The notes beneath the pieces are model-generated. The model made no database searches. It worked only from the letters and a program-made list of their open reading frames with translations, and was not told the DNA's origin. A DNA stretch of 64,000 nt from Nocardioides deserti (GTDB lineage: Bacteria > Actinomycetota > Actinomycetes > Propionibacteriales > Nocardioidaceae): positions 248,001 to 312,000 of the forward strand of contig NZ_JACMYC010000001.1 of assembly GCF_014266025.1 (NCBI RefSeq), read 5' to 3'. The position numbers were made by a program, and so were the translations under genes. Of this stretch, positions 55,446 to 63,946 are shown piece by piece (position 1 is the first letter of the stretch; each line of letters begins with the position of its first letter).

Positions 55446-57572
55446 ATGCGTCCAGTGACCGATCTCGAGCGCCGCGTGGCCCCGTTCCAGGTGGTCTCGG
55501 ACTACTCGCCCTCGGGTGACCAGCCGGCCGCGATCAAGGAGATCACGAAGCGGATCAAGGCCGGCGAGGAGGACGTCGTGCTGCTCGGTGCCACCGGCAC
55601 CGGCAAGACCGCCACGGTTGCCTGGGTCGCCGAGCAGGTGCAGCGCCCGCTGCTGGTCATGCAGCCCAACAAGACGCTCGCCGCGCAGTTCGCCAACGAG
55701 CTGCGCCAGCTGTTCCCCGACAACGCGGTCGAGTACTTCGTCTCCTACTACGACTACTACCAGCCCGAGGCGTACGTCCCCCAGACCGACACCTACATCG
55801 AGAAGGACTCCTCGATCAACGAGGAGGTCGAGCGCCTGCGGCACTCCGCGACAAACAGCCTGCTCACCCGGCGCGACGTCATCGTGGTCAGCACCGTCTC
55901 CTGCATCTACGGCCTGGGCACCCCGCAGGAGTACGTCGACCGGATGATCCGGCTCAAGGTCGGCGAGGAGCACGACCGCGACTCGATCCTGCGGCGCCTG
56001 GTGGAGATCCAGTACACCCGCAACGACATGTCCTTCACCCGCGGCACGTTCCGCGTGCGCGGCGACACCCTCGAGATCTTCCCGGTCTACGAGGAGCACG
56101 CTGTCCGCATCGAGTTCTTCGGCGACGAGATCGAGCGGCTGATGACGCTGCACGCCGTCACCGGCGAGGTGCTCACCGAGGACGAGGAGCTCTACGTCTT
56201 CCCCGCGACCCATTACGTCGCCGGCCCGGAGCGGATGGAGCGGGCGATCAAGGGGATCGAGCTGGAGCTGGAGGACCAGCTGGCGAAGTTCGAGCGCGAG
56301 GGCAAGCTGCTGGAGGCCCAGCGGCTGCGGATGCGCACGACGTACGACATCGAGATGATGCGGCAGGTCGGTTCCTGCTCGGGGATCGAGAACTACTCGA
56401 TGCACATCGACGGCCGCGCCCGCGGCTCGGCGCCGAACTGCCTGCTCGACTACTTCCCCGAGGACTTCCTGCTCGTCGTCGACGAGTCGCACGTGGCGGT
56501 GCCGCAGATCGGCGGCATGTACGAGGGCGACATGTCGCGCAAGCGCAACCTGGTCGACCACGGCTTCCGGCTGCCCAGCGCGATGGACAACCGACCGCTG
56601 CGGTGGGAGGAGTTCCTCGACCGGATCGGCCAGACGATCTACCTCTCGGCCACGCCGGGTGACTACGAGCTGGACAAGGTCGGCGGCGACGTCGTCGAGC
56701 AGATCATCCGCCCGACCGGGCTGGTGGACCCCGAGGTCGTGGTCAAGCCGACCAAGGGCCAGATCGACGACCTCATCCACGAGATCCGGCTGCGGGTGGA
56801 CCGCAACGAGCGGACCCTGGTCACCACGCTGACCAAGAAGATGTCGGAGGACCTCACCGACTACCTCCTCGATGCCGGCATCCGCACCCGCTACCTCCAC
56901 TCCGAGGTCGACACCCTCAAGCGGATCGAGCTGCTGCGCGACCTCCGGCTGGGGGAGTACGACGTGCTCGTCGGCATCAACCTGCTGCGCGAGGGCCTCG
57001 ACCTGCCCGAGGTGTCGCTGGTGTCGATCCTCGACGCCGACAAGGAGGGCTTCCTCCGCTCCGACAAGTCGCTGATCCAGACGATCGGCCGCGCGGCCCG
57101 CAATGTGTCGGGCCAGGTGCACATGTACGCCGACAAGATCACCCCGTCGATGGAGAACGCCATCGACGAGACCAACCGGCGCCGCGCGAAGCAGATCGCC
57201 TACAACACCGAGCACGGCATCAACCCGACCCCGCTGCGCAAGAAGATCGCCGACATCACCGAGATGCTCGCCCGCGAGGACGAGAGCACCCAGGCGCTCC
57301 TGGAGACCTGGGCCGGCACCGAGGCGAAGGGTCGCGCGGGCGGCGCCAAGGCCAAGCAGCCGGTGCCGACGCTCGGCAAGGACGCCGCGGGCAAGCACGC
57401 CAAGGACCTCGCCGGCATGCCGAGCTCCGACCTCGCCCAGCTGATCCAGGACCTCACCGACCAGATGCGCACCGCCGCCGCCGAGCTGCAGTTCGAGGTC
57501 GCCGCCCGCCTGCGCGACGAGATCTCCGAGCTGAAGAAGGAGCTGCGGCAGATGATGGAAGCGACCAAGTAA
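55446..57572 (+). CDS. uvrB: Excinuclease ABC subunit B
   Basis: DNA-damage-verification helicase of nucleotide excision repair; it is loaded by UvrA and recruits UvrC. The 708-residue protein has Walker [14 protein letters not shown] near residue 50, the beta-hairpin that inserts between strands ([20 protein letters not shown]), the DESH box [14 protein letters not shown], motif [12 protein letters not shown] and the C-terminal UVR domain that contacts UvrC. A linker of about 35 residues (Ala/Lys/Gly-rich) precedes the UVR domain. Followed by an 82-bp repeat-containing spacer. Confidence 0.98.
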   Translation: MRPVTDLERRVAPFQVVSDYSPSGDQPAAIKEITKRIKAGEEDVVLLGATGTGKTATVAWVAEQVQRPLLVMQPNKTLAAQFANELRQLFPDNAVEYFVSYYDYYQPEAYVPQTDTYIEKDSSINEEVERLRHSATNSLLTRRDVIVVSTVSCIYGLGTPQEYVDRMIRLKVGEEHDRDSILRRLVEIQYTRNDMSFTRGTFRVRGDTLEIFPVYEEHAVRIEFFGDEIERLMTLHAVTGEVLTEDEELYVFPATHYVAGPERMERAIKGIELELEDQLAKFEREGKLLEAQRLRMRTTYDIEMMRQVGSCSGIENYSMHIDGRARGSAPNCLLDYFPEDFLLVVDESHVAVPQIGGMYEGDMSRKRNLVDHGFRLPSAMDNRPLRWEEFLDRIGQTIYLSATPGDYELDKVGGDVVEQIIRPTGLVDPEVVVKPTKGQIDDLIHEIRLRVDRNERTLVTTLTKKMSEDLTDYLLDAGIRTRYLHSEVDTLKRIELLRDLRLGEYDVLVGINLLREGLDLPEVSLVSILDADKEGFLRSDKSLIQTIGRAARNVSGQVHMYADKITPSMENAIDETNRRRAKQIAYNTEHGINPTPLRKKIADITEMLAREDESTQALLETWAGTEAKGRAGGAKAKQPVPTLGKDAAGKHAKDLAGMPSSDLAQLIQDLTDQMRTAAAELQFEVAARLRDEISELKKELRQMMEATK

Positions 57573-57651
57573 GCGGCAGCGGACGAAGTGAGGAGGGCCC
57601 CGCGAGCGCAGCGAGCGGCGGCCACTAAATGAGCGGAAGCGACGAAATGAG
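57572..57651 (+). repeat. Direct repeats in the uvrB/MFS spacer
   Basis: AGCGGCAGCGGACGAAGTGAG (57572-57592, quoted as 21 positions with key core GACGAAGTGAG) recurs as AGCGGAAGCGACGAAATGAG (57632-57651), separated by a GCGAGCGCAGCGAGC stretch. The copies differ by one deletion and two or three substitutions. Confidence 0.6.
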
Positions 57652-57654
57652 CTA

Positions 57655-58938
57655 GTGGACGAATCCCGCCTGCGGACCTCGGTCCTGGTCTGGGGCGTCG
57701 GGCTGCTGGTCTACCTGCTGGCGGTCTTCCACCGCAGCTCCCTGGCGGTGGCCGGCCTGGTGGCCTCCGACCGCTTCGACATCTCCGCGTCGCAGCTGGC
57801 GACGTTCACGATGCTGCAGCTGCTGGTGTACGCCGGCATGCAGGTGCCCGTCGGGCTGCTGGTGGACCGGTGGGGCTCGCGCAGCGTGCTGGTCGGGGCG
57901 CTGCTGGTGATGACGGCCGGCCAGGTGGCGTTCGCGCTCGCCACGACGTACCCGTTCGGGCTGGCCGCCCGCGCGCTCGTGGGCGTCGGGGACGCGCTGA
58001 CCTTCATCTGCGTGCTGCGGCTGGTCAGCAGCTGGTTCCCGCGGCGGCGAATCCCGCTGTTCAGCCAGCTCACCGGCACGCTGGGCCAGCTCGGCGCGGT
58101 GATCTCCGCGGTACCGATGACCTGGGCCCTGCGCGACCTCGGCTGGACGACGGCTTACCTGGTGGCCGCGGCGCTCGGCCCGGTCCTGCTCGTCGCGCTC
58201 CTGCTGGTCCTTCGCGACACCCCGACGCGCAAGAACCTGCGCGGCGAGCCGATGCCGCTGGCCGCCGTGCGTCGCAGCCTGACGGCGTCGTGGGCCGAGC
58301 CGGGCACGCGGCTCGGCTTCTGGATGCACTTCTCGACGCCGTTCAGCAGCAACGTCCTCGGCCTGCTCTGGGGCTACCCGTTCTTCGTGCGCGGCGAGGG
58401 GCTGTCGCCGGCGGAGGCCAGCGGACTGCTCACCGTGGTCGTGGTGTCCGCGATGACGATCGGGCCGGCCTTCGGGTGGCTCGTGGGCGCCCACCCGTGG
58501 CACCGCTCGACGATGGTGCTGACGATCGTCGCCGCGATGGCGGCCGCCTGGGCAGTCGTCCTGGCCTGGCCGGGGGAGGCGCCGTTCGGGGTCCTGCTCG
58601 CGCTGGCCGTGGTGGTCGGGATCGGGGGACCGGCGTCGATGGTCGGCTTCGACCTCGGCCGCACGTCCAACCCGCCGGAGCGCCTGGCGAGCGCGACCGG
58701 CCTGATCAACCAGGGCGGCTTCATCGCCAGCCTGGTCCTCGTCGTGGTCGTCGGCCTCGTGCTCGACTGGCGCACCCCGGCCGGGTCGGACTACACGGCG
58801 GACGCGTTCCGGTGGGCGATGTGCACACAGTTCCTGCTGTGGGCGCTCGGCGGCTCCCAGGTCTGGCGCTTCCGCCGGCTTGCGCGCCGCACGACGACTC
58901 GGGCGCAGGTCAACGCCACGCTCCGCGCCGGGATGTGA
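57655..58938 (+). CDS. MFS transporter
   Basis: A 427-residue major facilitator with about twelve helices. The loop between helices 2 and 3 has the signature-like VGLLVDRWGSRSVLVG (motif A) and there is a long central loop (LRDTPTRKNLRGEPMP). It resembles nitrate/sugar-phosphate-type or metabolite MFS carriers; no substrate is clear. The GTG at 57655 lacks a good ribosome site. It ends 33 bp before the TetR gene on the same strand, so the two could be linked in function. Confidence 0.85.
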   Translation: MDESRLRTSVLVWGVGLLVYLLAVFHRSSLAVAGLVASDRFDISASQLATFTMLQLLVYAGMQVPVGLLVDRWGSRSVLVGALLVMTAGQVAFALATTYPFGLAARALVGVGDALTFICVLRLVSSWFPRRRIPLFSQLTGTLGQLGAVISAVPMTWALRDLGWTTAYLVAAALGPVLLVALLLVLRDTPTRKNLRGEPMPLAAVRRSLTASWAEPGTRLGFWMHFSTPFSSNVLGLLWGYPFFVRGEGLSPAEASGLLTVVVVSAMTIGPAFGWLVGAHPWHRSTMVLTIVAAMAAAWAVVLAWPGEAPFGVLLALAVVVGIGGPASMVGFDLGRTSNPPERLASATGLINQGGFIASLVLVVVVGLVLDWRTPAGSDYTADAFRWAMCTQFLLWALGGSQVWRFRRLARRTTTRAQVNATLRAGM

Positions 58939-58952
58939 TGGATCGCGCCTAA

Positions 58953-58978
58953 TGCCCATAGGCTTCTGCCTATGAGCA
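58953..58978. promoter_or_regulatory. Palindromic operator overlapping the second tetR start codon
   Basis: TGCCCATAGGC and GCCTATGAGCA (11-bp arms, one mismatch) flank TTCT. The right arm includes the ATG start codon at 58972 and the left arm includes the -10 box. Confidence 0.65.
58959..58964 (+). promoter_or_regulatory. Leaderless-type -10 box of the second tetR gene
   Basis: TAGGCT, 7 bp before the ATG at 58972, inside the palindrome. Confidence 0.6.
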
Positions 58979-59544
58979 TCAGGAAGGGCCTGAGTGCGGA
59001 CCGGGTCGTCGCCGCCGCGGCCGACCTCGCCGACGAGGCGGGCCTGGCGGAGGTGACGCTGTCGGCGCTCGCGCGTCGGCTCGACGTCAAGCCGGCCAGC
59101 CTCTACTCCCACGTCGCCGGCTCCGACGACCTCCGCACCCGCGTCGCGCTGCTGGCGCTCGAGGACCTCGCCGTCCGGGCGGCCGAAGCGCTGGCCGGTC
59201 GGTCGGGCGGCGACGCGCTCCGCGCGCTCGGCGAGGTCCACCGGGCGTACGCCGCCACCCACCCCGGCCGGTACGACGCCGCGCGGCTGCGCCTGGACAC
59301 TGGGACGGCCGCGGCGAGCGCCGGACCGCGTCTCGCGGCGATGGTGCGCGCCGCCCTGGCCGGCTACCGCCTCGGCGAGCCCGACGAGACCCACGCGGTC
59401 CGCCTGGTCGGCAGCGTGATCCACGGCTTCGTCGACCTCGAGCGGGCCGGCGGGTTCGACCACAGCGCACCGGCCGGCCAGGAGAGCTGGGACCGGATCC
59501 TCGACAGCCTGGACACCACGTTCGCCGGGTGGGGTGCCTCGTGA
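58972..59544 (+). CDS. TetR-family regulator
   Basis: A 190-residue TetR regulator with the helix-turn-helix SALARRLDVKPASLYSHVAG at residues about 30-49 and a C-terminal WHG-like/TetR_C ligand domain ending LDTTFAGWG. Its palindromic operator overlaps the promoter and start, indicating autorepression. It overlaps the FusB-like gene by 4 bp (GTGA), so both are co-regulated; the ligand is unknown. Confidence 0.92.
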   Translation: MSIRKGLSADRVVAAAADLADEAGLAEVTLSALARRLDVKPASLYSHVAGSDDLRTRVALLALEDLAVRAAEALAGRSGGDALRALGEVHRAYAATHPGRYDAARLRLDTGTAAASAGPRLAAMVRAALAGYRLGEPDETHAVRLVGSVIHGFVDLERAGGFDHSAPAGQESWDRILDSLDTTFAGWGAS

Positions 59545-60044
59545 GGGCGGTCGAGGAGCGGGAGCTCCGGGCGTCCTTCGTCAACGCCAGCCGCGGCGAG
59601 GCCGAGCGGCTGCGCGTGCCCACCGACCTGGCCGGCCGCTCCTGGGGCCACCTCGACTTCCTCGGCTGGGTCGACGAGCGCTCGCCGCTGCACGCCTACC
59701 TGGTGCTGGCCGACGACGAGGACCGGCTGGTCGGGGTGCAGCTGCGCCGCGCTCCGGCCGGCGTGGGTCCGCGGCGGGCGCGAATGTGCTCGCTGTGCAC
59801 GACCACCCACCCCGGGCAGGGCGCCGCGCTGATGGTGGCCCCGCGAGCAGGGCGGTCCGGGCGCGCCGGCAACACCGTCGGCGTCGACGTCTGCGCCGAC
59901 CTCGCGTGCTCGGCGTACGTCCGCGGGCTGAAGCCGCTGCCGCCGCTCATGCGGGTGCCGGAGACGCTCACGGTCGAGGAGCGGGCGGCCAGGCTGCGGC
60001 GCAACCTGCTGACCTTCGTCGACCGGGTGCGCGCGCAGCGCTGA
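59541..60044 (+). CDS. FBP/FusB-like zinc-finger protein
   Basis: A 167-residue protein with a helical N-terminal region and a C-terminal treble-clef zinc finger whose cysteines lie in MCSLCTTTHP and VDVCADLACSAYVRG. This is the domain of FusB-type elongation-factor-G-binding proteins, which free EF-G from the ribosome; whether this one does so is inference. The GTG overlaps the tetR stop, an arrangement that repeats the TetR/FBP pairing and suggests inducible expression. Confidence 0.88.
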   Translation: MRAVEERELRASFVNASRGEAERLRVPTDLAGRSWGHLDFLGWVDERSPLHAYLVLADDEDRLVGVQLRRAPAGVGPRRARMCSLCTTTHPGQGAALMVAPRAGRSGRAGNTVGVDVCADLACSAYVRGLKPLPPLMRVPETLTVEERAARLRRNLLTFVDRVRAQR

Positions 60045-60051
60045 GGCCGGG

Positions 60052-60435
60052 TCAGCCGCCGACCTCGGCGCGCCACGCCTGGAACCCGCCCCGGAGGTCG
60101 GTCGCGTGCGGCAGACCCAGCCGCTGCAGGGTGGCGGCGGCCAGGCTGGAGCTGTAGCCCTCGTTGCAGACGACGACCACGCGGCGCTGGGGGTCGTCGG
60201 CGACCGGGAGCCGGTGCGGGCTCGAGGGGTCCAACCGCCACTCCAGGACGTTGCGGTCGACGACCAGCGCGCCCGGCAGCTCCCCGTCGCGCCGGCGCTG
60301 CTCGACGGGCCGGGTGTCCACCACCAGCGCTCCGGCGGCGGCGACTGCCGCCAGGTCGGCCGGCTCGACCCGGTCCAGCCCGGCGCGGCACTCCTGGAGA
60401 AGGCGGTGGATCGCGGAGTCGTCGACGGCGGCCAC
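60052..60435 (-). CDS. Rhodanese-like protein
   Basis: A 127-residue single-domain rhodanese with a short N-terminal helix. The active-site loop VVVCNEGYSSSLAA has the sulfur-carrying Cys, and VDTRPVEQRRRDGELPGA is the CH2A-type motif. The substrate is unknown. GTG 60435 is 6 bp from TACTGT. Its -10 box overlaps that of the divergent YjbR gene. Confidence 0.92.
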   Translation of the reverse strand: MAAVDDSAIHRLLQECRAGLDRVEPADLAAVAAAGALVVDTRPVEQRRRDGELPGALVVDRNVLEWRLDPSSPHRLPVADDPQRRVVVVCNEGYSSSLAAATLQRLGLPHATDLRGGFQAWRAEVGG

Positions 60436-60441
60436 GGCTCG

Positions 60442-60447
60442 ACAGTA
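60442..60447 (-). promoter_or_regulatory. -10 box of the rhodanese gene
   Basis: TACTGT on the minus strand, 6 bp before the GTG at 60435. Shares its last two positions (60446-60447) with the opposing TACGGT. Confidence 0.65.
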
Positions 60448-60451
60448 CGGT
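60446..60451 (+). promoter_or_regulatory. -10 box of the YjbR gene
   Basis: TACGGT on the plus strand, 6 bp before the GTG at 60458. Confidence 0.65.
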
Positions 60452-60457
60452 CCTCCG

Positions 60458-60814
60458 GTGGACGTCGAGCGGATGCAGGCCCACTGCCTCGCCAAGCCGG
60501 GCGCGTGGCCGGACGACCCGTGGGGCCACGAGCACCCGGTGGTCAAGGTCGGCCCCGTGGGACGGGCGAAGATCTTCGCGTTCCTCCGCGCCGACGGCGT
60601 CGGGGTCAAGGCCGGCAGCCGCGAGGTCGCCGACGAGTGGCTCGACCGGCACCCCGGCAAGGCGCACGTGATGGCGTACATCGGGCGCTCGGGCTGGAAC
60701 GACCTGTCCTACGACATCCCCGACGACGAGCTGCTCGAGGCGGTCGACGAGTCCTACCGCCTGGTCGTCGAGACCCTGCCCCGCAAGCACCGCCCGGAGG
60801 GCTGGGACCGCTGA
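60458..60814 (+). CDS. MmcQ/YjbR family protein
   Basis: A 118-residue CyaY-like fold protein: the N-terminal MQAHCLAKPGAWPDDPWG, the KIFAFLRADGVGVKAG strand pair and the DDELLEAVDESYRLVV helix are typical of YjbR/DUF419. Members bind double-stranded DNA in some species, but function is not settled. GTG 60458 is fixed by the overlapping divergent -10 boxes. Ends 15 bp before the convergent GH26-OpgC gene. Confidence 0.92.
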   Translation: MDVERMQAHCLAKPGAWPDDPWGHEHPVVKVGPVGRAKIFAFLRADGVGVKAGSREVADEWLDRHPGKAHVMAYIGRSGWNDLSYDIPDDELLEAVDESYRLVVETLPRKHRPEGWDR

Positions 60815-60829
60815 CGGGCCGTGCGCTCC

Positions 60830-63214
60830 TCAGCGGACCGCGCCGACCACCAGCACGAGCGGCACCAGCAGGAGCACCACGGGCACCGGGTGCCGTCCGA
60901 GCGGGACCAGCACCCGCCCGATCGTCGAGCCCACCGGTCGCCAGGCTCGGGTGAGGACGGCTGTCGTGACGAGGGCGACCACGGCCAGGGTGACGACCCG
61001 ACCGGGCGGCAGGGCGCCCTCCCAGTATCGGAGGTGACCGGACCCGTCGCCGACCACGCGGGCCAGCACCAGTGCGACGGCGTACGCCGCGACCACCGAC
61101 GCGCCCAGCGCCCGGGCGAGGGGGCGCGAGGCCCAACGGACGAGCCGGTCGTGGTGGTGGCCGATCACGATGCCGTGGACGAGCACGACCTGGTGGAGCA
61201 GGGGAGGGTGCACCTCCTCCAGCTGCGAGGGCAGCCAGTCCGGCTCGAGGACGAGGCCGGCGACGTACGCCGCCCACGACAGCGGCAGCACCCACCACCA
61301 CCCGTCCCTGCGGACGACGGCCAGCACGAGCGGCGCCAGCACGAGCAGCACGACGAAGAGGCCCAGACCGGTGAGCACCCACGGGCCGATCCGCAGCACG
61401 AAGAGCTCGCGCACGACCTCCCACGGCGGCGGGTAGTCGAAGAGCCGTCGCGCCTGCGGGAACAGGTCGAACCGGCCGTCGGTGGACCGCGTCACCGCCG
61501 AACCGTCCACGCCCGGCACCACGGCGACGGCGTACGTCGCGAGCGTGGCCAGCACGACGACCGCCCAGAGCGAGAACGCCCGCCGCCAGCTGCGACCGGT
61601 GGCGGACAGCTCGCCGACCCGCGCGACCAGCGCGCGGTGCCGGAGGCCGAGGAGCAGGCCGGCGACCAGCACGAAGCCCTCGATGCCGACCGTGGCCGCC
61701 ACGACGGCGGTGACCGGCCCCTCCCGGTCCAGGGCGATCTCCAGGTGCAGGAGGACCGCGCCGACGAGCAGCACGCCGCGGACCAGGTCGAGACGCGGAT
61801 CGCGGTCGTCGGCCGCCCCCGGCCGGGCGGGAGCGGGGCGGGCCCGGGCGACGAGGGCGAGCCCGAGGAGCAGGGCGAGGAGGACGCCGGCGACCGCGAG
61901 CCCGGTCGCGCTCGGCGTCGGATGCAGGACCGGTGCGGTGTCGGCGTCGCTCGGGACGGCTGTCGGGTCCTGGGACGACGGCTCCGGCCCGGGGGCCGTC
62001 GCGTCGGTGACCGGCGCGAGCGTGACCCCGGAGGCGTCCAGGTCGCGCCGGAGCGCGGCGGCCAGCTCCTCGGACCGCGTCGCACGCCAGTCGACGACGC
62101 GGTCGCCGGCCTCCGCCTCCGCCCGCCGCTGCTCGAGCCAGGACACGCCCCGCAGCAGGGGACGGTCGGCGGCGGCGGCGAGCACCTGTCGCCACCAGGA
62201 TCGTTTGACGTCGAGCTCGGGGTCGCCCCGGTCGTCCGGGATCCACAGCGCGCCAGTCTCGACCAGCATCGGCTTCTCCCGGCCGGCGGCGAAGCGCTCG
62301 TAGAACGGGGTGCGCCCAGCAGTGCCGCCGTAGTTGAACCGCTCCTCGAGCTGGGCGACGAACGCGTCCGCCGCCGGCTCGACGTCGAGGCGGAAGCCGG
62401 GGCTGCCTTCGGAGTCACCGGTCTCGCCGCCCTGGGCCGGGTCGAGCTCGTTGTCCTGGCGTCCGCTGTCGACGCCGAAGTGGTAGAGGGTCAGGCCGAC
62501 CCAGTCGACCGCGGCCGAGCCGGGCCAGTAGGGCCCGTAGGGGTCGTCGCGCGCGTCGAGCCGGCCGTTCCCGTCGGTGTCCAACCGATCGGTGTCGTCG
62601 GTCCGGTCCGGGTCCACGTCGCCGTACGCCGCGCCGTAGGGGTAGCCCGCTCCGTAGACCGGGGACCACACCATCGCGGCCTGCGGGGTGCGGCCGTGGA
62701 CCACGTCGGCGACGAGGCGGAACGCATCGACGTAGGCACTCGGCTGCTGGCCCCAGGAGTACCAGCTGCCGTTCATCTCGGGGGCGAACCGGAGCAGGAA
62801 GAAGGCGTCGAGCTCGTCGTGCAGCGCGACGAGCTCGTCGGCGAGGGCGGTGGCGTCCGTCTCGGTGAGCTCTGCCAGCGGGGCGGCGGGTTCCAGGTCG
62901 ACGACGGCCACCGCGCCGAGCGCGGCGGCCTGCTCGACGAAGGTGCGCAGGAAGGACCGGGAGCCGTCGTCGAGGGGGTAGCGCACCCGCTGCGCGAGCA
63001 GCGACGGGCTGCGGCCCAGGCGATCGGCGTAGTCGTCCGCGCTGTCGACGGTCCAGTCGAGCGCGGGTCCGAACCACGGCTCGCCCGCGGGCGGCAGAGG
63101 CGCCGGGTCGTCCGTCGTCGTCGCGGTCGCCGGGCCGGCCGTCGCCAGCGCCATCGCCAGCGTCCCGAGGAGAGCGGCGAGCCGCGCGCTCAGCCCGCCG
63201 AGCCGCGCCGGCAC
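60830..63214 (-). CDS. GH26-like hydrolase fused to an OpgC-like membrane acyltransferase domain
   Basis: A 794-residue protein. Residues 1-32 form a signal peptide; residues about 45-390 form a GH26-type glycoside hydrolase barrel with the acid/base Glu in RFAPEMNGSWYSWG (Glu146) and a nucleophile candidate in KPMLVETGALW (Glu319). An EF-hand-like calcium loop DTDGNGRLDARDD lies at residues 212-224. After an Asp/Pro/Thr linker (about 400-433) come a helix and about nine further helices of an OpgC-type acyltransferase domain (DLVRGVLLVGAVLLHLE; GIEGFVLVAGLLLGLRHR). It may cut and acylate a surface glycan. The start overlaps the RsbW-like gene by 25 bp. Confidence 0.88.
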   Translation of the reverse strand: MPARLGGLSARLAALLGTLAMALATAGPATATTTDDPAPLPPAGEPWFGPALDWTVDSADDYADRLGRSPSLLAQRVRYPLDDGSRSFLRTFVEQAAALGAVAVVDLEPAAPLAELTETDATALADELVALHDELDAFFLLRFAPEMNGSWYSWGQQPSAYVDAFRLVADVVHGRTPQAAMVWSPVYGAGYPYGAAYGDVDPDRTDDTDRLDTDGNGRLDARDDPYGPYWPGSAAVDWVGLTLYHFGVDSGRQDNELDPAQGGETGDSEGSPGFRLDVEPAADAFVAQLEERFNYGGTAGRTPFYERFAAGREKPMLVETGALWIPDDRGDPELDVKRSWWRQVLAAAADRPLLRGVSWLEQRRAEAEAGDRVVDWRATRSEELAAALRRDLDASGVTLAPVTDATAPGPEPSSQDPTAVPSDADTAPVLHPTPSATGLAVAGVLLALLLGLALVARARPAPARPGAADDRDPRLDLVRGVLLVGAVLLHLEIALDREGPVTAVVAATVGIEGFVLVAGLLLGLRHRALVARVGELSATGRSWRRAFSLWAVVVLATLATYAVAVVPGVDGSAVTRSTDGRFDLFPQARRLFDYPPPWEVVRELFVLRIGPWVLTGLGLFVVLLVLAPLVLAVVRRDGWWWVLPLSWAAYVAGLVLEPDWLPSQLEEVHPPLLHQVVLVHGIVIGHHHDRLVRWASRPLARALGASVVAAYAVALVLARVVGDGSGHLRYWEGALPPGRVVTLAVVALVTTAVLTRAWRPVGSTIGRVLVPLGRHPVPVVLLLVPLVLVVGAVR

Positions 63215-63618
63215 TCGAGCGTCCAGTGGTTGCGGCCCTCGACCCGTTCGTAGCGCAGGTCGTCGAGCGCCGCCGTCGCAAGTGCCAGGCCGCGTCCGGA
63301 CTCGGCCAGCTCGTCCTCGGGCAGGGCGACGCCGCTCAGGTCGAGCGCGACCGGCAGCCCGTTGTCGGCGAGGCTGGCGACGACACGCTCGTCGTCGGCG
63401 ACGAGCGTGATGTCGAAGCGACGCCCTGACTCGGCGTCGTGGGCGTAGGCGTGCTCGACCACGTTGCCGAGCACCTCGATCACGGCCAGCTCGAAGCGGC
63501 TCCGGTCCCGCTGCTCCCAGCTGTCGGCTCGGGCCCAGAGCTGCGCGAGCATGCTGTGCACCACCTCGAGGACCTCGGGGACGGCGGGGGCGGACAGCAC
63601 GAGCCGCCCGTCAGTCAT
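63190..63618 (-). CDS. RsbW-like anti-sigma factor kinase (HATPase)
   Basis: A 142-residue GHKL ATPase of the RsbW/SpoIIAB group: the N-box VIEVLGNVVEHAYAHD near residue 50 and G1/G2 boxes SLADNGLP and ESGRGLALATAALDDLR. It would bind a sigma factor and phosphorylate the STAS partner encoded just upstream. ATG 63618 overlaps the STAS gene's stop by 8 bp, and its own stop lies 25 bp inside the GH26-OpgC gene, giving a translationally coupled three-gene unit. Confidence 0.93.
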   Translation of the reverse strand: MTDGRLVLSAPAVPEVLEVVHSMLAQLWARADSWEQRDRSRFELAVIEVLGNVVEHAYAHDAESGRRFDITLVADDERVVASLADNGLPVALDLSGVALPEDELAESGRGLALATAALDDLRYERVEGRNHWTLECRRGSAG

Positions 63619-63946
63619 CGAACGCCGTGTCGACGTCGTCCCGGGCCCGCAGGACCCGGTCGAGGTTGGTGAGCTCGAAGACGGTCGTCACCGCTGGGAC
63701 CGGGCGGGCGATCCGCAGGTCGCCGCCGGCCTGCCGCGCCGACTTCAGCCCGCCGATGAGCGCTCCGAGGCCGGAGGAGTCCAGGAACGTCGTCTCGGCC
63801 ATGTCGACGACGATCCGGCTGGTCCCGGTGCCGACGAGATCGGCCAGGACCTCCTTGAGCTGCCGCGCCGCCACCATGTTCAGCCGACCGCGCGGGACGA
63901 CGACGCCGATGCCGTCGTCGCGGGTGTGGACGTCGATCTCGATCAT
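63611..63946 (-). CDS. STAS-domain anti-anti-sigma factor
   Basis: A 111-residue SpoIIAA/RsbV-type protein. The phosphorylatable Ser lies in the conserved FLDSSGLGALIGG motif near residue 57; RIVVDMAE and the C-terminal FELTNLDRVLRA match the STAS fold. It would release a sigma factor when dephosphorylated. ATG 63946 has a good AGGAG ribosome site 10 nt upstream. First gene of the STAS-RsbW-GH26/OpgC operon; the promoter must lie in or beyond the last 54 bp of the window, where I see nothing clear. Confidence 0.95.
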   Translation of the reverse strand: MIEIDVHTRDDGIGVVVPRGRLNMVAARQLKEVLADLVGTGTSRIVVDMAETTFLDSSGLGALIGGLKSARQAGGDLRIARPVPAVTTVFELTNLDRVLRARDDVDTAFDD

